NCBI GenBank assembly: GCA_902797195.1
Contig: CADBRY010000280.1
Coordinates: 1 to 6,880, forward strand
Reading direction: 5' to 3'
From: an uncultured Eubacteriales bacterium
Lineage (GTDB): Bacteria > Bacillota > Clostridia > Peptostreptococcales > Anaerovoracaceae
DNA length: 6,880 nt
Shown: piece by piece, positions 5,953 to 6,880 of the stretch
Layout of the letters: each line of letters opens with the position of its first letter
Position numbering within the stretch: the first letter of the stretch is position 1
The notes under the pieces: model-generated
What the model saw: the letters and a program-made list of their open reading frames with translations, nothing else
What the model was told of the DNA's origin: nothing
The model's database searches: none
Made by a program: the position numbers and the translations under genes

Positions 5953-6062
5953 AACGCCGCTTCCAACCGGCCCCACATAAGGCCGGCGTTGGCAGCTGAA
6001 AGGCGGACGTGATCCGTGGGCGGATGCCAAGAGCCCAGAGGAGGGCGATCGGCGCTCTCTGG
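5953..6062. other. GC-rich foldable block of unknown nature
   Basis: This stretch is clearly more GC-rich than its flanks and holds several stems. CCGGCC (5967-5972) pairs with GGCCGG (5981-5986), extended by CCAA/TTGG. Competing with it, AACGCCG (5953-5959) pairs perfectly with CGGCGTT (5984-5990). CGGA (6004-6007) pairs with TCCG (6013-6016). CCAGA..GAG (6035-6043) pairs with CTC..TCTGG (6055-6062) with one bulged G. I recognise no known riboswitch, tRNA or ribozyme core. It lies just upstream of the VOC gene's promoter, so it is not that transcript's leader unless an earlier promoter exists. The short reading frames through it resemble no protein I know. Apart from this block, the arrays and the 5610 stem-loop, I see nothing definable in 5087-6075. 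Confidence 0.35.
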
Positions 6063-6075
6063 ACCGACGGAATCC

Positions 6076-6104
6076 TTTACAAACAGGCTGTTAACAATTA
6101 TAAT
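6076..6104 (+). promoter_or_regulatory. Promoter of the VOC-family gene
   Basis: TTTACA (6076-6081) and a perfect TATAAT (6099-6104) are separated by exactly 17 bases. This near-consensus sigma-A promoter places the transcription start near 6111, giving a leader of about 80 bases. Confidence 0.75.
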
Positions 6105-6191
6105 TTTGCACATAGCAAAAAAAAGAGGGCAAGAATAATAGCTTCCGATGTGTATCTAGAAACGAAGGAAGAGAAGAAAGGAAATAAAACC

Positions 6192-6560
6192 ATGAAGGTG
6201 ACAGACTACTACCCGATTTTTTACACAGAAGACGTGGAAGGAGAGGCCAAACGCTATTCCGAAGATCTTGGCTACACGGTGAAACACAGACCGGATATCG
6301 AGAATCTGGATTACGCGGTGCTTGAAAATGAACAGGGAAGACGCATCGACCTTGTATGTTCATATTTTCCGGCAGACTCATTTAAGGAGGGGTTCCTCGG
6401 CATGCGTGCCAATGTAGATAACTATGATGAGGGGCTCGAATACTTTGAAAAGCAAGGATATTCAATGTTCGGTACGGCTCATCACACTGACTCGTCTGTA
6501 ACTGCCTTGCTGACGAAAGGCGACGGAACCTATATAGTACTTTTCCACCACAAAGGATAG
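6192..6560 (+). CDS. VOC-superfamily (glyoxalase/bleomycin-resistance-like) protein
   Basis: The 122-residue product has the paired beta-alpha-beta-beta-beta layout of the vicinal oxygen chelate superfamily. Module one is about 5-57 (YYPIFYTEDVEGEAKRYSEDLGY, then YAVLENEQGRRIDLV); module two is about 65-120 (LGMRANVDNYDEGLEYFEKQGY, ending DGTYIVLFHHK). This single-domain length is usual for bleomycin-resistance-like members, which act as dimers. Members include metal-dependent isomerases, dioxygenases and drug-binding proteins, and the substrate here is unknown. An upstream in-frame ATG at 6009 exists, but the predicted transcription start near 6111 lies downstream of it. The ATG at 6192 has AAAGGA nine bases upstream, and homology begins there. 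The gene is a single unit with its own promoter and terminator. Confidence 0.82.
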   Translation: MKVTDYYPIFYTEDVEGEAKRYSEDLGYTVKHRPDIENLDYAVLENEQGRRIDLVCSYFPADSFKEGFLGMRANVDNYDEGLEYFEKQGYSMFGTAHHTDSSVTALLTKGDGTYIVLFHHKG

Positions 6561-6616
6561 GGACATCGGCGAGACAAATACATCACCGAAGGCGGCAAAG
6601 AGGATGAATTTGAAAC

Positions 6617-6662
6617 AGTGCGGTCGGTAGAGAACTTACTCTTCCGGCTGCATTTATTTTTT
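6617..6662 (+). terminator. Rho-independent terminator of the VOC-family gene
   Basis: Thirteen bases at 6620-6632 pair with 6639-6651 with a single T-T mismatch and two G-U pairs around a 6-base loop; pairing extends to 6617/6654. A T-rich tract (6652-6662) follows. The wobbles and tail fix the direction as plus. Confidence 0.75.
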
Positions 6663-6696
6663 GAAAATGAGAGACGTGTTTTTTTAAAAGTTTTAA

Positions 6697-6725
6697 GTTG
6701 ACCCCATTAGTGGTTGACCCATTAG
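6697..6725 (+). repeat. Direct repeat pair GTTGACC(C)CATTAG upstream of the last gene
   Basis: Two copies, at 6697-6710 and 6713-6725, differ by one C and lie 16 bases apart. They end 29 bases before the TGn motif of the next promoter, which suits an operator. They also recall multi-copy terminal repeats of some insertion sequences, but no transposase is present here. Confidence 0.5.
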
Positions 6726-6754
6726 GTATGCTTAACCGTAATGTAACTGAAGGG

Positions 6755-6763
6755 TGATATAAT
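6755..6763 (+). promoter_or_regulatory. Extended -10 promoter of the last gene
   Basis: TGA-TATAAT (6755-6763) is a perfect extended -10 element. No good -35 is found at the expected distance. It lies 48 bases before the ATG at 6812. Confidence 0.55.
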
Positions 6764-6811
6764 CGTGACGGAATGGGGAATTGACAGCTTATAGAAAGAA
6801 GGTATTGGAAG

Positions 6812-6880
6812 ATGAAAAGCACGCACAAAGAAAAAAGATTCCTTATCGTTCTTACAGCAGCAATCATGATCATGACAGCA
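6812..6880 (+). CDS. Start of a secreted or membrane protein (partial)
   Basis: Only 23 residues are in the window. A basic start (MKSTHKEKR) followed by the hydrophobic stretch FLIVLTAAIMIMTA is the n- and h-region of a signal peptide or a first membrane helix. The ATG has AAAGAAGG (6795-6802) nine bases upstream and an extended -10 promoter. Its function cannot be read. Confidence 0.6.
   Translation, partial: MKSTHKEKRFLIVLTAAIMIMTA

Noticed and set aside
5953..6062. tRNA, T-box or known riboswitch
   Set aside because: I could not find a cloverleaf with a TTCRA arm, a T-box sequence, or a recognisable conserved riboswitch core.
5859..6113. 84-residue minus-strand ORF
   Set aside because: It has no convincing ribosome site and no recognisable motif, and overlaps the VOC promoter.
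6009..6191. N-terminal extension of the VOC protein from ATG 6009
   Set aside because: It would begin upstream of the predicted transcription start (about 6111), cross a foldable non-coding block, and add a segment unlike VOC proteins.
6781..6786. TTGACA as the -35 of the last gene
   Set aside because: No -10 hexamer lies 16-18 bases downstream before the ribosome site, and a better extended -10 exists at 6755-6763.

Overview
The window looks like chromosomal DNA from an anaerobic Bacillota of the class Clostridia, probably Lachnospiraceae-like. This is inferred from moderate GC, strong AGGAGG-type ribosome binding sites, TTGACA/TATAAT and extended -10 promoters, and the protein families present (PrsW-like membrane protease, Big_2-GDPD secreted enzyme, AspT-family carrier). 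No taxonomic marker gene is present, so this assignment is an inference. There is no phage, plasmid, rRNA or tRNA gene.

Layout. 1-84: the 3' end of an unidentified gene. 90-491: the C-terminal half of a PrsW-like membrane protease that lacks its first catalytic motif, followed by a rho-independent terminator (575-601). 634-728: three tandem 32-bp repeats that run into the stop codon of a minus-strand AspT/YidE/YbjL-type carrier (720-2066). 2067-2292: a divergent promoter region with three copies of a short direct repeat. 2293-3387: a secreted Big_2-GDPD phosphodiesterase. 3512-5086: an unusual protein joining an RsbW/SpoIIAB-like ATPase-fold domain to a glutamate/dicarboxylate symporter fold. 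5087-6075: about 1 kb without a credible gene, dominated by hairpin-forming tandem repeats. 6076-6662: a VOC-superfamily protein with its own promoter and terminator. 6697-6880: a direct-repeat pair, a promoter and the start of a secreted or membrane protein cut by the window edge.

The most interesting part is 5110-5873. It holds two separate tandem arrays that share an exact 53-bp period and a common core (GAA-Y-TGCC-Y-TTG) but carry different stem sequences. Each array keeps perfect or near-perfect self-complementarity, so the two families differ by paired, compensatory changes. A degenerate third unit in the second array keeps pairing only through G-U wobbles in the plus-strand RNA. Between the arrays is a long GC-rich stem-loop (5610-5655), and after them another GC-rich block that can fold (5953-6062). 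Together these suggest a structured RNA, or a DNA hairpin array, under selection for its fold. I recognise no described family for it.

How the genes relate: they look like mostly independent transcription units. Four have their own recognisable promoter (two of these divergent), and three (symporter, carrier and GDPD) have no obvious conventional terminator. The symporter has no terminator before the 53-bp arrays, so its transcript may extend into them.
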